Shown here piece by piece: positions 41,136-51,404 of a stretch of 64,000 nucleotides of DNA (positions are counted from its first letter, which is position 1; each line of letters starts with the position of its first letter). This stretch comes from Blepharisma stoltei. Lineage: Eukaryota; Ciliophora; Heterotrichea; Heterotrichida; Blepharismidae. The position numbers were made by a program, and so were the translations under genes. Below the pieces are notes generated by a model, which made no database searches, was not told the DNA's origin, and saw only the letters and a program-made list of their open reading frames with translations. The DNA lies in the NCBI GenBank assembly GCA_914767885.1, contig CAJZBQ010000027.1, forward strand, positions 620,001 to 684,000, read 5' to 3'.

Positions 41136-42677
41136 TTACCCACGCCTGAATGTAAATTTGACATTACCTGGGAACCCTCCTGATCCTCCATGCCTATGCC
41201 CACCTGATCTGCCACCCATTCCTCCTCCAAATCCTGGAAATCCTCCAAATCCCCCCATGTCTTCAAATCCGCCTCCACCACCTCCTCCGAAGAACATCTG
41301 GAAAATCTGCGAAGGATCAACTCCGCCACCTCCAAACCCTGAAAATCCTCCCATACCGTTTTCTATATCTTCTAGATCCATTCCACTGTCATATTGTTGT
41401 TTTTTAGTTGGATCGATTAGCACTGCATATGCTTCTGCTATATCTTTAAATTTCTTTTCTGCTTGCAATTTTGACTCTTCTGTTTCAGAATTTTTATCAG
41501 GATGCCATTTAAGCGCCTGCTTTCGGTAGGCCTTTTTGATTTCACTTTCAGTAGCATTTTTTTCAACATCTAAAATTTTGTAATAATCCTTCCTTTTAGC
41601 TTTTTTTGCATTACTTTGTGCCAAGTGAATCGTATTATCAATATCATCATAGTGCGGATCTTTTTGTTTTACTGTATTATAATCTCTTATAGCATCTTCA
41701 TAGTTTTCTAAATGTGAATGAACATTTCCTCTTCTCATATAAGCTTTTGTGTATTCTGGATTCAATTCTATAGATTTATTTAAATCTACAAGTGCTTCCA
41801 TATAAGCATTCTTCTTCATATGTGCTGCTGCTCTATTAGCTAGGATAATGGCATTCATATTTTTATTTTTTGGATCAACCTGCAAAGCTTGAGTATAAGC
41901 CTCAATAGCTTCCTGAGTATTTCCTGCAGAGAAATGTTTATTGCCCTCTTCTTTAAATTTCTCCACTTTTCGTAAATTTTTTAGCATATTTCCAGCCCAC
42001 TGATGGTCAGGGTCAAATTTCAATGCTTCTTGAAACAACTTTCTAGCTTGATCTGGTAAGCCTTTATAGTAAAAACATCTACCTCTTAATGTCAAATAGT
42101 CTGGGTTTGTAGAATATTCGCTCCAAAGCTCAGTGCTGTATTGATGTCCTCTATCCAAATTGCCTGAATCTATTAAGACCTCTAGTTTAATAAGCTTTAA
42201 ACCCTGCTTTTCAGGAGACTGTTCACTCACTTTATCTAGGAAATAAAGAGCTTGGCTATATTGAGCGTTATTTTTCATATTTATAAGCATTGAGTAATTT
42301 CCGATTGCATCTTCTAATAGCTTAAGGTCGGACTTTACAGAGTCATTATTTGGCTCCACATGGACAGCTCGAGTCAAAAAGTCTTTAGATTGATCATAAT
42401 TGCCGAAAATCAGATGGATTTTGCCAGCTCTTTGAAGGCATTTAACAAAATTTGGATCAATCTCAAGGGCCTTATAGCAATCTTGGAGGGACTCATTGTA
42501 TCGTTTTGACATAAATAATGATGCTGAACGATTGCTGTAATAGGTGGATTGATCTGGCTGGGCCTCAATTGCTTGAGTGTAAAAATCAGTGGCAGCTTGA
42601 TAATTGCCTTTTCGGTACTCATCATTTCCTTTAGCTTTAAAACTCTCAGCTTGTTCCATATTTTTATCAGCTTGCAT
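41136..42677 (-). CDS. DNAJC7: DNAJC7/TPR2-type co-chaperone
   Basis: The 513-residue protein has about seven TPR repeats in residues 5-345 ([60 protein letters not shown] and others). A J domain follows with the catalytic HPD ([16 protein letters not shown]). The end is Gly/Phe-rich ([21 protein letters not shown]). This order is that of DNAJC7, which links Hsp70 and Hsp90 clients. The C-terminal Gly-rich tail is longer than in animals. Single exon, ATG at 42677. Confidence 0.93.
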   Translation of the reverse strand: MQADKNMEQAESFKAKGNDEYRKGNYQAATDFYTQAIEAQPDQSTYYSNRSASLFMSKRYNESLQDCYKALEIDPNFVKCLQRAGKIHLIFGNYDQSKDFLTRAVHVEPNNDSVKSDLKLLEDAIGNYSMLINMKNNAQYSQALYFLDKVSEQSPEKQGLKLIKLEVLIDSGNLDRGHQYSTELWSEYSTNPDYLTLRGRCFYYKGLPDQARKLFQEALKFDPDHQWAGNMLKNLRKVEKFKEEGNKHFSAGNTQEAIEAYTQALQVDPKNKNMNAIILANRAAAHMKKNAYMEALVDLNKSIELNPEYTKAYMRRGNVHSHLENYEDAIRDYNTVKQKDPHYDDIDNTIHLAQSNAKKAKRKDYYKILDVEKNATESEIKKAYRKQALKWHPDKNSETEESKLQAEKKFKDIAEAYAVLIDPTKKQQYDSGMDLEDIENGMGGFSGFGGGGVDPSQIFQMFFGGGGGGGFEDMGGFGGFPGFGGGMGGRSGGHRHGGSGGFPGNVKFTFRRG

Positions 42678-42841
42678 AGGAATTAAGAATATCTGGAATA
42701 TTTTATTAAGTAAAAGAATAATATAGCATAGATTTTAGTAAGCATTATACTAAAAATAAGAAATTACTTGTTTCTTTTTAAGACTGATTTATAAAATTCG
42801 AATATAAATTTTAAATACACTAAATACACGCTATATTTTTG

Positions 42842-43645
42842 CTAATTTGAGCCTCTATTCTTTTGCAAGGCGCTTGAAATTGCTTTTAGCTCAATTGTAA
42901 TTTCCTTTTCCCTTTCTCTTATATAATTAAATTTCAGAACTTCTTCAATCTCGCTGGGTGTACCATGTATTTTGATACTCCCAAAACTATTTTTTGCTCT
43001 GATCTTTGCCAAGACTTCTGGCTTTAATATATCAAATTTTGTAAATTCTTCCTCTTTTGTATCTCTTTTTCTCTTATGAATATTCCTCAATAAAAAATTC
43101 GTCAACTGCCTCTTATATTTCTTTACAACTTTTTCCGAATGAGCTTTAATAGGACTGATATCTGGAGTTTTGGCTTTTAATTCTGGGCTGTCTAAAGTCT
43201 TATTTTCTTTAGGCTTTTTAATTTTATGTGTTGAGTAGCTTCTTTTAATCCAAGGTATAGGGTTATGATACTGAGCAAATACAGGACCTACAGTTTCTCG
43301 GCGATTTGGAAAGATCAGCATCATTTTTCTCTTTTTCCTTAAATCAGCTTCTTCTTGATAACGGTCAATTGATGCATGCTTTCACAATTTTGTTCTAGTG
43401 GGTTCTGAAGTAAGAAGTCTTCCTACGCTATCGCGCTCATGCAAAAAAGGAACAAAAACCTTTTGGATCTTTATTTCAGGCGAGTCATTACGTTTTAAAT
43501 CTTCTTGCAAATGTATCGGTGGTATTTTTCCAGTAGATTTGCTGCGATTAATGATTTTTTTTAATTCATTCTTGACATTGTGTGTAAAACTGAGGTTAAA
43601 AGTTTGGTAAAACTGATTAAAATTTTCGGTTCTGTCTGTAGCCAT
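42842..43645 (-). CDS. Hypothetical basic protein, 267 residues
   Basis: One frame if TGA is Trp (RTKL-W-KHASIDRYQEE). Starts MATDRTENFNQFYQTFNLSF, ends QKNRGSN with TAG 42842. Lys/Arg/Glu-rich with long helical stretches (ADLRKKRKMMLIFPNRRE, KKYKRQLTNFLLRNIHKRKR). Without the TGA reading it would appear as two short ORFs. No domain recognised. Confidence 0.7.
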
Positions 43646-44008
43646 TTATTATTCAGGAAAATAGCGAGGAATTTATTTTTAACTTATTGAAATTATCTCT
43701 AGTTTAGAGTACCTGAACTGATAATCAATATTATGGAGATAGCAAAGTTAGAATAATAGCTCAAGATGACAATTTTATTATTTTCAAATAAGGCATAGAA
43801 TTCAAGAGTCTTTATATTGATATTTATTATAATTCAAGTATAGTTTTTTAATATTTTCAATAAAAAGTCTAATTCTGTTTAATTTCATTGAATTTCAAAA
43901 TAAGTTATGGAATAATCCCTATCTATCTTGCTATTTCTTTGCTTTTTATCTCTTTTATCTCATTATCATCAAAATAACTTCTATTATAACAATCAAATCA
44001 TTAGTATA
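43646..44008. other. AT-rich intergenic gap
   Basis: About 360 bp; no feature recognised. Confidence 0.4.
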
Positions 44009-44392
44009 TTATGAATGAAGCTTACTTAGCTCTGGACAAGATTTCGATGACGATAATTTCATTCGAGGAGCCATCAGTTCTTCTAATGATTCATCTGATG
44101 AACTGTCATCACAGTTTCTAGGCTCTGAATTTCTTATTATTTTGATAAGCGCTAAAGAAGCTACTCCAGCACATTCCAAAGTCTATATTAAAATTACAGT
44201 TGAAATCCCTGATGTCAATGTTGACAGCCATTTTGATCGTATGAGAGAGGAAGGTTCAGATACTACACTAATAGACTCAGATACAAAGCACGGGATTTCG
44301 GTATCCATATTCAATACTGCATTGCTGATATTTTCTTCAATGTCAAGATGATTCCAATATACATCTAAAATCTCTGATGAGGAGGTGCCCAT
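44009..44392 (-). CDS. Small hypothetical protein, possible N-myristoylation, one intron
   Basis: Exons are 44392-44198 and 44182-44009 (122 residues). It starts MGTSSSEILDVYWNHLD; Gly2 with Ser6 fits a myristoylation site. The second exon contributes a short hydrophobic run (GVASLALIKII) and an acidic/Ser-rich tail (CDDSSSDESLEELMAPRM). Without the intron the frame ends at TAG three codons later. No family recognised. Confidence 0.6.
44183..44197 (-). other. 15-bp intron in the small hypothetical gene
   Basis: On the minus strand GTAATTTTAATATAG; removal joins SGIST to TLECAG. Confidence 0.75.
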
Positions 44393-44558
44393 TTTAAAAA
44401 TTATAGGCTGTGGACATTTATTTATATGAGACTTTGTGCTGAGAAATTACTTTTATAACTTGGAAATTCCCAATAAATTCTTGTTTAATTTTTACAAATT
44501 TAATATATATAGATTTATTTGAAAATGTGAGTTTTATGAATAAGACATTTTAAAACAT

Positions 44559-45254
44559 TTATGTATTGTGACCGTTTTCCTCAGCTTGCCGTCATCCAGA
44601 TACACTGTAATGAGTAGAATTTTTATCAATGCTGCCGTCCTGATTTTTAATTTTCGAATCGTTAATTGTTTCTGATAGTCGGTCTTTTTTATTTGTCTTA
44701 CTTTTGCTTTGAGTCTCATTCGCACGGTCTAGGTTTGGAGATTCGCATTGAATTCCTGAATTTTCGAATTTTATGATTTCTCGGGGTTTTCTTATCCTTT
44801 TTTTTATAGGAGGCAGAATTTGCCGAAATTTTTCTTTGAGGATTGGCGCTTGCTTGCAAGTGTCAAATATAATGAAATCAGAAGACTCAAAAGAGTCGTT
44901 CTCTGATTTTTTATTGAAAATTTCATTTTTCTTTCTTTCACCTGGAGAAATACTCTTGCTCTTTGAAGTTAAGCTGATCGTTTTATTTTTTCCTTCTTCA
45001 TTTCTCAAAACCACATTCTCCAAATGATAATACTTGCTCATATTTCTCTGTTTCTTTGCATAATGATTAGTAACTTCTCTAGCAGGGCTTTTTGTTGATA
45101 AAACACTTAAATTCTTTCATCTTAATGGAGATTCACTTGGCGAAAATTTCCCTAAAGGTGAAACTATTCTATTCGTCGCCAAAATTGAGAAAGGCTTGAT
45201 ACGCTTCCTTTTCTCTAAATGGTCTAGAATTCAAGAAGGGATCATATGATTCAT
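44559..45254 (-). CDS. Hypothetical basic, Ser-rich protein, 231 residues
   Basis: One frame from ATG 45254 (MNHMIPSWILDHLEKRKRI) to TAA 44559 with three TGA-Trp codons (IPSW, LRWKN, SGWRQAEEN). Lys/Ser/Arg-rich, with SPLGKFSPSESPL and KSKSISPGERK, likely proline-directed phosphorylation sites. No domain recognised. The stop of the next gene in line (PP2C) is 13 bp upstream of its ATG. Confidence 0.65.
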
Positions 45255-45267
45255 GTTAAATACAATA

Positions 45268-46603
45268 TTAAAATTTGACTAGATTAGGAAGATATGCAAC
45301 AATAACAGTGATGTCGTCTACAACATCTTCTTCATACTGGATCCACTTGCCCCAAGCTAGGCTGGCTAACCTTTCTGCAGCTTGTTTGGCGTTAGTTCCT
45401 GACTTTGACACAGTATCAACAGCTTCTTGGTCATTAATAAATTCCCATACTCCATCACTACACATGATTAAATATGTGGATTCTTCAGTAAGCTCTATAT
45501 CACAAACTTGAGGAGTTGAAATTACTCCAACTTCTTGTGCCAAAAAATCTCCTATTGCACGACTTGTAGATAGCCCTGGATAATCTTTTCCCTTTACAAA
45601 GATCCTATGAGGAATGTCATCAGGCAGCTTTTTTACTTCACCGTTGCGAGATTCGATTCTTTCTTTTTCTTCAGGAAGCATAGGCTTGTGGTCAAGTGTG
45701 AGTCGAACTGCTTCAAATGTATTTGCACGCTTGATGCCCATTATAGCTCGAGAGTCTCCTACGTGGCCAATATAACGATGAACCCCCTCAATCTTCATGT
45801 CTATTGCAACAAAAATTTTTAAAATTTGTTGCAAGAGACATGAAAATTTTTTTTTTTATATAAAAATTTTATATTAAAAAATTGCATTTTTGTTGCAATA
45901 GGCATGAAGATTGAAGGGGGGGTCATCGTTATATATGTGTGCCACGAAGTAATACTGTTGTTGCGGTTGATCCTGATAGTGTACTTTCAAATTTCGCATT
46001 TTCAGATTCGCACAAGTCTTTTAAATTCGTGTTTGTTTGTAAAAATGACTCAGTGAAGGCTGTTAAAATATCGCTTTCAAATGACGGATGAGTCATCAAT
46101 GTTGTTGGTAGCCTTGAATGTATATAGTTTGACACTTCATGCCCATCTGTTCCATGCCCGTCAAAAACCCCGAAAAACTTGAAATTTGCATCTAAAACTA
46201 TTGCAAAATCATCTTGATTTGGGGCATGTGGTTTTAAGCCTTTTTTGCACGCAAATCCAATCCCCATGGATTGAATCGCTTCAATTTTGGCGAAATCGCC
46301 GTCGATGTTCATTTTTTTGTCTTCAAAACCTTTTTGAATTCGAGTGCTTTGCATTCCTTCAATTATTGTGCGAGAATTTAACACGAGTAAGCCTCTACTT
46401 TCTTCTTCTGCATCAGGCTTTTCAGAGCGTATCGATTTGGAATGATTAAGGATAATTTCATTAAGAGGTTCGCTGATATCGCGCTCTGGTAGTAAGGCGA
46501 CGGAAAGTCTGTGGCCTTTTTTACGCTCGATTACTATTGGAGTGTTTTTGGTTTCTGAGTGTTCTAGTCCTATTAGCCTAGGCTTGGTAAAACAAATTCC
46601 CAT
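45268..46603 (-). CDS. PP2C-family Ser/Thr phosphatase, split by an IES
   Basis: Parts are 46603-45930 and 45772-45268; together 393 codons. It begins MGICFTKPRL (myristoyl Gly2, palmitoyl Cys4). PP2C metal/active-site motifs: NQDDFAIVL, FGVFDGHGTDGH, GSTATTVLL, then after the join IYIGHVGDSRAIM, LTLDHKPMLPEEKERI, LSTSRAIGDF and MCSDGVWEFI (with ending DDITVIVAYL). All metal-binding Asp are present. Membrane-attached phosphatase; target unknown. The frame breaks in the IES at the residues just before HVGDSRA. Confidence 0.9.
45773..45929. mobile_element. 157-bp IES with long terminal inverted repeats in the PP2C gene
   Basis: The left and right ends are inverted copies: TAACGATGACCCCCCC..CTTCAATCTTCATG.CTATTGC on one side and the complement on the other, about 50 bp each, with an AT-rich centre. 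It is bounded by TA 45930-45931 and TA 45773-45774. Removal joins RGTHI to YIGHVGDS in frame. A second in-frame pair of TA sites exists 4 bp away. Confidence 0.85.
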
Positions 46604-46729
46604 TTAAAATTGATTTACGTTGAGTTTTTAATCATAATATGAAATAGTTCAAGGTGATCAGAATTTTATTAAAAGAATTTAAATTGCTTGCATTTTTTTG
46701 GCTATAGTTGTATTTGTCTATATTATAAT

Positions 46730-46987
46730 TTAAATCAGAAGACTGATAAAATGAAAATTATTTATTTTTAATTTCCACATTTCTATTATTACTTCAAAAA
46801 AACTTTCATTTTTTTCATTTTGATTAACATCTTTTTTCGCAGTTAGCTTGATATTCTTCAAGAAAAAGTATATTAAATTTATAACAATTGGCCTTGCTAC
46901 ATAGATTTTATCAGTAGTTTCATTAGACTGCTTAAAAATTATTAATTTTTGTCTTGAGTTTAAAGGGTTTGCTCTTCGATCCATCAT
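46730..46987 (-). CDS. Small hypothetical ORF, 85 residues
   Basis: ATG 46987 to TAA 46730 encodes a Lys/Asn-rich peptide (MMDRRANPLNSRQKLIIFKQ ... KDVNQNEKNESF) with a central hydrophobic stretch (IVINLIYFFLKNIKL). It fills an otherwise empty gap between PP2C and the CEP78-like gene. No family; may be spurious. Confidence 0.4.
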   Translation of the reverse strand: MMDRRANPLNSRQKLIIFKQSNETTDKIYVARPIVINLIYFFLKNIKLTAKKDVNQNEKNESFFEVIIEMWKLKINNFHFISLLI

Positions 46988-47050
46988 TGGTTGCTGGAGT
47001 GTATAAAATTCACTCAATTAAAAAATAGAATAATTTTTAATAATTTTTAA

Positions 47051-48850
47051 CTAAAGCACAGAGCTCTGTGCATTCCCAGCTCTATTTGACATTTCTAGTA
47101 CATCCATCAATCTAGTTAGTTCTGACATCATCGCTTCTATCCTTTGTAAAGCTCCTCGGTCATCCCCTGTCCCCCCTTGAGCTTGTTTCTAAATTATTCT
47201 TACACTTGCATTTATGGCTGAAATGCTTTCAGGTTGAGCAATATATGCAACTTGTCCTTCAACTCTGCTTATTGCAGAATTCGACCACGATTGCTGGTTT
47301 CTATCATTTTTCCGTAGAGTTTCTATTTGCTTTTTTAAATTTGTATTTTCTATGCTTAATGCTCTGCATACATTTTCAGCATTTTCTAATGCTTCTTCAT
47401 ATTCATGGCATTGCAAACATTTATCGTGTGATCTCTGTCCTTGTAATAAATAATGCTCATTACCAAGGCTTTGCCTTGGTCTTATATATTCTTCACTTTC
47501 GCTGTCACTTTCACTACTATTCTTCGATATTTCTTCGCTATGAGACTTCATAAGATATTTATTTGCCAATTCATCATTTTTATATTCATCAGAATCAAAT
47601 GTATCTTTTCTCCTCAATTTGACCTTTTTGGGCTGTTTTTCATGCTTAAAACTATTAGGCTCGCTAATAAAAATTGGGTCAATGGCCTGCTGAAGCTTCA
47701 TTAATTTTGATTTCCAAGCTTTGTTTTCTTCATTTTCATGGGAATATTCAGCAAAATTTTTTCTCAGCTTGGTTATTATTGCCTTTAAAATTCCTGTCCC
47801 TTCATTATTTACGTTTTCTCTTATATCTAAAAATAATAAAGATGAGTTTGAATATAGGAGACTGACAATTTCTTTGATACCATCAAGGGTGATTTTATTT
47901 TTTTTTAAATCAAGGCAGCGGAGGACATTATCATGATAAAATGCATGGCATAGGTCATATATTGCTCTATCTTTTAACTTATTATTGCTGAGGTTAAGCT
48001 CTTCTAGGCCTTCTTTGTTAGGGTTTTCTATATAACTTCCGCGTAGACCTGCAAGCCACATATCATGATCTCTCCTTTCTATTTGCATATTTATAATTCT
48101 TCCTATATCATATCCGCTGCTTTCTTCGAGTTCATTGCTAGAAAAATCTAAATTTTTAATAGTTTTGCTCTTCATAAGCGGTGGTATTAAGACGCTTAAA
48201 TTTTCATCTTCCATCTTGCAGAAGTTTATATAGAGATTAACAAGTGGGATTTCTCCTTCTAAACCTTCAGCTAAAAAATTCCAGCCTTCTTTGCCAATTT
48301 TTAAACCAATTAATTTTATATCAGTCATGGCTCTGTTATTAGCCATATTCAGTGATAAAGATTTTAATACTTTTGCATTGTAGCTGCGATTTCTACTATT
48401 GCAAACTGTGCCAGGGTCGATGTGGATTTCAGAGTCAGATTTATCTTCAGGGTTTGGGACTAAATAAAATTTTCTAGGCGATTTTACTTTAAGAAAAGGC
48501 TCAGAAGCTGAAGGTATCATAGATCCAGAGCTGTAAAAATCATGCTCAAGCACTAAATCAGTAAAATTCCTGCCTCAAATAAAAATCCTTTTCAAAAGTT
48601 GAAAACCAGGCAAAGACGCTTGAATTGACTTTAAATCCTTATCCTTTAATTCATCAACGTTTAATTTCATTTCGCAATTTCTTAGATCTGAAGTTATGTG
48701 ATTGTTAGGCATTATATGAATTTTTGAACAAATTTCACGATAACTTTCTGAGTAGCCTTTTGTGGAAATTCTTGCTGAAGAGCCAAGGGGATGAGGGCTA
48801 GTAAGGGGTGTGAATAGTTTTTGAGAAATTTTTTTGCGATTGCGCTTCAT
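47051..48850 (-). CDS. CEP78-like leucine-rich-repeat centrosomal protein
   Basis: Exons are 48850-47204 and 47188-47051 (594 residues), with one TGA-Trp (RIFI-W-GRNF). The middle has LRRs (IKLIGLKIGKEGWNFLAEGL, IKNLDFSSNELEESS, LEELNLSNNKLKDRAIYDL, LRCLDLKKNKITLDGIKEIV). It contains RDHDMWLAGLRG then LEELNLSNN, the linker between LRR blocks seen in CEP78 (W..SLR then GL..I.L..N). The C-terminal half is acidic/basic with a coiled coil (ALENAENVCRALSIENTNLK) as in CEP78. CEP78 acts at basal bodies. The first ATG (48850) faces the plus-strand gene 118 bp away, a likely shared promoter. Confidence 0.72.
47189..47203 (-). other. 15-bp intron in the CEP78-like gene
   Basis: On the minus strand GTAAGAATAATTTAG; removal joins SAINAS to KQAQGGTGDDRG and extends the coiled-coil end. 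Confidence 0.85.
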
Positions 48851-48968
48851 GTGGTATTTTATGCAGAATAATGATATATTTTAATTAAAAATGATTTTAG
48901 GGTTATTAAGGAAAACTTGAAAATGATAAGAGATAAGCTAAGATTTTAAATAATGTATTGCAAGAAAA

Positions 48969-51135
48969 ATGGAATCACAGCATAAAAAGCCACCTCCGTT
49001 TATAAGACCGAATATTAAATTACATAGAAAGCCACCACCTTTTGTTAGGCCTTTAAAAAATCCTAAAGATAAAGAAATAAAGCAAAATCATCCTTCAGGT
49101 ATAAGTGAATTAATTGATGAACAAAACATTTCATTTCCAAGCCAAGAAAATGCTGAACGATCAATATCCTTTGCAGTGTCTCAGCCTATGATTTCTTCCA
49201 ATTACAATGGAGATACAAGCAGCCAGAGTATAATCATAAATGACTCTTCTTTTATTGATTTGAATACTTCCAAAGAAACTAAAAAATCTTACAAAATGAC
49301 TATTAATAAATTCTTATTAGACCAATCTGAAAGTTACGATCCTAAAGGTGAAAATCTTGACCAATCCGCCAACTCTAGCTTTTCTGGAAATATATCTTCC
49401 AAAAATTCATATAAAATTGATCTAAAGAAAAGAAAAACTACACAGGAAAATGTTGAAGAAAGGAAAAATGAGCCAAAAAACGAAATCCTTGATAAATCAA
49501 TAAATAGTTCTTATACAGAAACAAGTGAAAGTAGAAATTCTTATAAAATTGATCTTAAAAAGAGAAATATGACACATGGAATGCTAGATTCTCCTTATAT
49601 AACAAATGAAACCAAAAATATTGAAATAGTAAATGAAACAATTGAAAAGAAGAGTTCTTATAAAATCGATCTCAAAAATAGAAAAAACACACAAGAAGTA
49701 TCTCCGAAACACGAGAAAACTGAAGCAAAGCCAAGAGAAAAAACAATATCATATAAAATCAATGTAAATAACTACAAGCTAACGCAGCCTGGATTTTCAC
49801 CGCAGGACCAGAGCCCTGCTACACCAGAAGAAAAAGAGCTTCCAAAGAAAATTGATATAAAATGCTATAAAATGATCCAGCCTGAGTTTAGATCACCTCC
49901 TGACCAAAGCCCAACTTCGCCAGAAAAGCCAGACTCTACCAGAATTTCTTATAAGCTTGATCCAGCCAAATTGCAAGATGACACTGATCTTGAAAAGCCC
50001 CGAAAATCTACCTACAAAATCGATCTCTATAAGCGTAAATCTACAACTCCAGAACCCAGACAATCCAATCCAAAAGAAGAATCCAAATTTCCTTACAAAA
50101 ATGACACATCCAAGCGAAAAGCAACATTTCCTGCAGCTCTTCTTTCTTCTCCTAAAGATGAGCTATCACCCATAAACAACCCTCAAGATTCCTCTCTTTC
50201 TCATATAGACGCAGACAGCTCATTTACTTCAGTTATGAGTTCCACAAAGCCTAGAATTGCATTAAAAACTCACCCAATAGAAGAGTTAGAAGAGCCTGCA
50301 GCTTCTACACTTCAAGTAGAGTCTTTTTTGTTTCCTGAAGATTAGCTAGATTATGCTAAGCTTGAGTGAGTCTTTGGGTTTATTTCAGCCCCTCTTAGCC
50401 TTCGCTGACTTCAAGCTTCTCGCCCTAGATATCGGCTTGCACTTAAGCCTTTTCTGTCGACATCAACAAAAAATGGTGATGTCGCCACCTCTTGGAGAGA
50501 CGCACCTAGGTGCTTCCTTGGATAACTCCTCGCGGTCGGCATGATCTATCCAGCGATGGGAGATAGAACACGACCCCAAATCATCCTTCTGGTCCCCATT
50601 TACCCTTCGCATTTAAAATGCGGAGCTGTCTTATACACTCTGGTTTTCTTGTCTATGGGTCGGTTTAAAACCCTGCAGTGTGGTGTCGCGGCCAGGGAGA
50701 AAAACCCACCCCGGAAACAAGTTTCAGCCCCCTTATCTTCTGGAACGCAAAAACCAACCTGAGAGCGTGGGAGAAGAAGGATGAGTCAGATAAGTCCCAT
50801 TTTTTATTTGAGTCTTGTTTTCTGAAGAAGAAAGTTTACCGGCTGCACCTATTCGTAGAACTATTATTATGAACTTTCCAAGTTATGTTAAAAAAACAAG
50901 AAAAGATAACGGAAAAATTGTGACTTTTTCTGAAAATGCGAATATTCCTATTGCTATGAAAGCTCAAGCGAATTTGGTGGCAGTAAAAGTGACGGATGAG
51001 CTTTTTTCGTGCCCAAAGCTGAAAAAGGGTTTGACAATGCAGCAGCTTAACAAAATGGCAAAATTGTTAGCGAGACATGTGTTTAAGAATGATTTTATTC
51101 AGCAGAGCCAGAACAGGAAATTGGTGTTTTATTAA
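48969..51135 (+). CDS. Protein with about nine degenerate SYKIDLKKRK repeats, interrupted near its end
   Basis: Parts are 48969-50341 and 50829-51135 (560 codons if joined at the direct repeat). It starts with two KPPPF(I/V)RP motifs. Residues 95-390 hold about nine copies of a SYKIDLKKRKxTQ unit: KKSYKMTINKF, NSYKIDLKKRKTT, NSYKIDLKKRNMT, SSYKIDLKNRKNT, ISYKINVNNYKLT, KKIDIKCYKMIQ, ISYKLDPAKL, STYKIDLYKRKST, FPYKNDTSKRKAT. The first part stops with TAG 50343-50345 inside an inserted GC-rich segment. The second part (FSEEESLPAAPIRRT ... NRKLVFY) has coding quality but no good start. Joined, the sequence reads FPEEESLPAAP. Alternatively these are two genes. Confidence 0.6.
50342..50828. mobile_element. 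GC-rich insertion with long direct repeats, not TA-bounded
   Basis: The insertion (487 bp) is flanked by imperfect direct repeats: GAGTCTTTTTTGTTTCCTGAAGA at the left and GAGTCTTG-TTTTCTGAAGA at the right (about 20 bp). It is GC-rich compared with the gene and has no clear ORF. Such repeats fit a target-site duplication from a retroposon. A TA-to-TA excision (CAAGTA to GTTTA) is also frame-compatible but removes coding-like sequence. Confidence 0.6.
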
Positions 51136-51404
51136 AGGTTTGTCCTATTTAAAGTACTTTTCAATTAAAATCTATTTGTCCAATTATCGGATTTTATTAT
51201 AATGATTCTTAATATTTGAAAATATCCATTATGATTTATTTAAAGATAAATAATATTTAAGCTTAAATTGGAACTATCAAATTCATATAACGGTGGGCCT
51301 CTTTTAGATCTCCATTGCCTGCATGATATCCATCGAACTGGTAGAGTTGATCAGGAAGCATTGGTTAACTGGAGGAGTTGGGCTGGCAATTTAATTTAAT
51401 AAAA

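Noticed and set aside
41126-41335. Gly- and Pro-rich ORFs on both strands
   Set aside because: They are other-frame shadows of the Gly-rich tail of DNAJC7.
50541-50762. Plus-strand ORFs in the GC-rich insertion at 50.35-50.83 kb
   Set aside because: No family, no coding bias; open length is explained by few AT-rich stops in GC-rich DNA.
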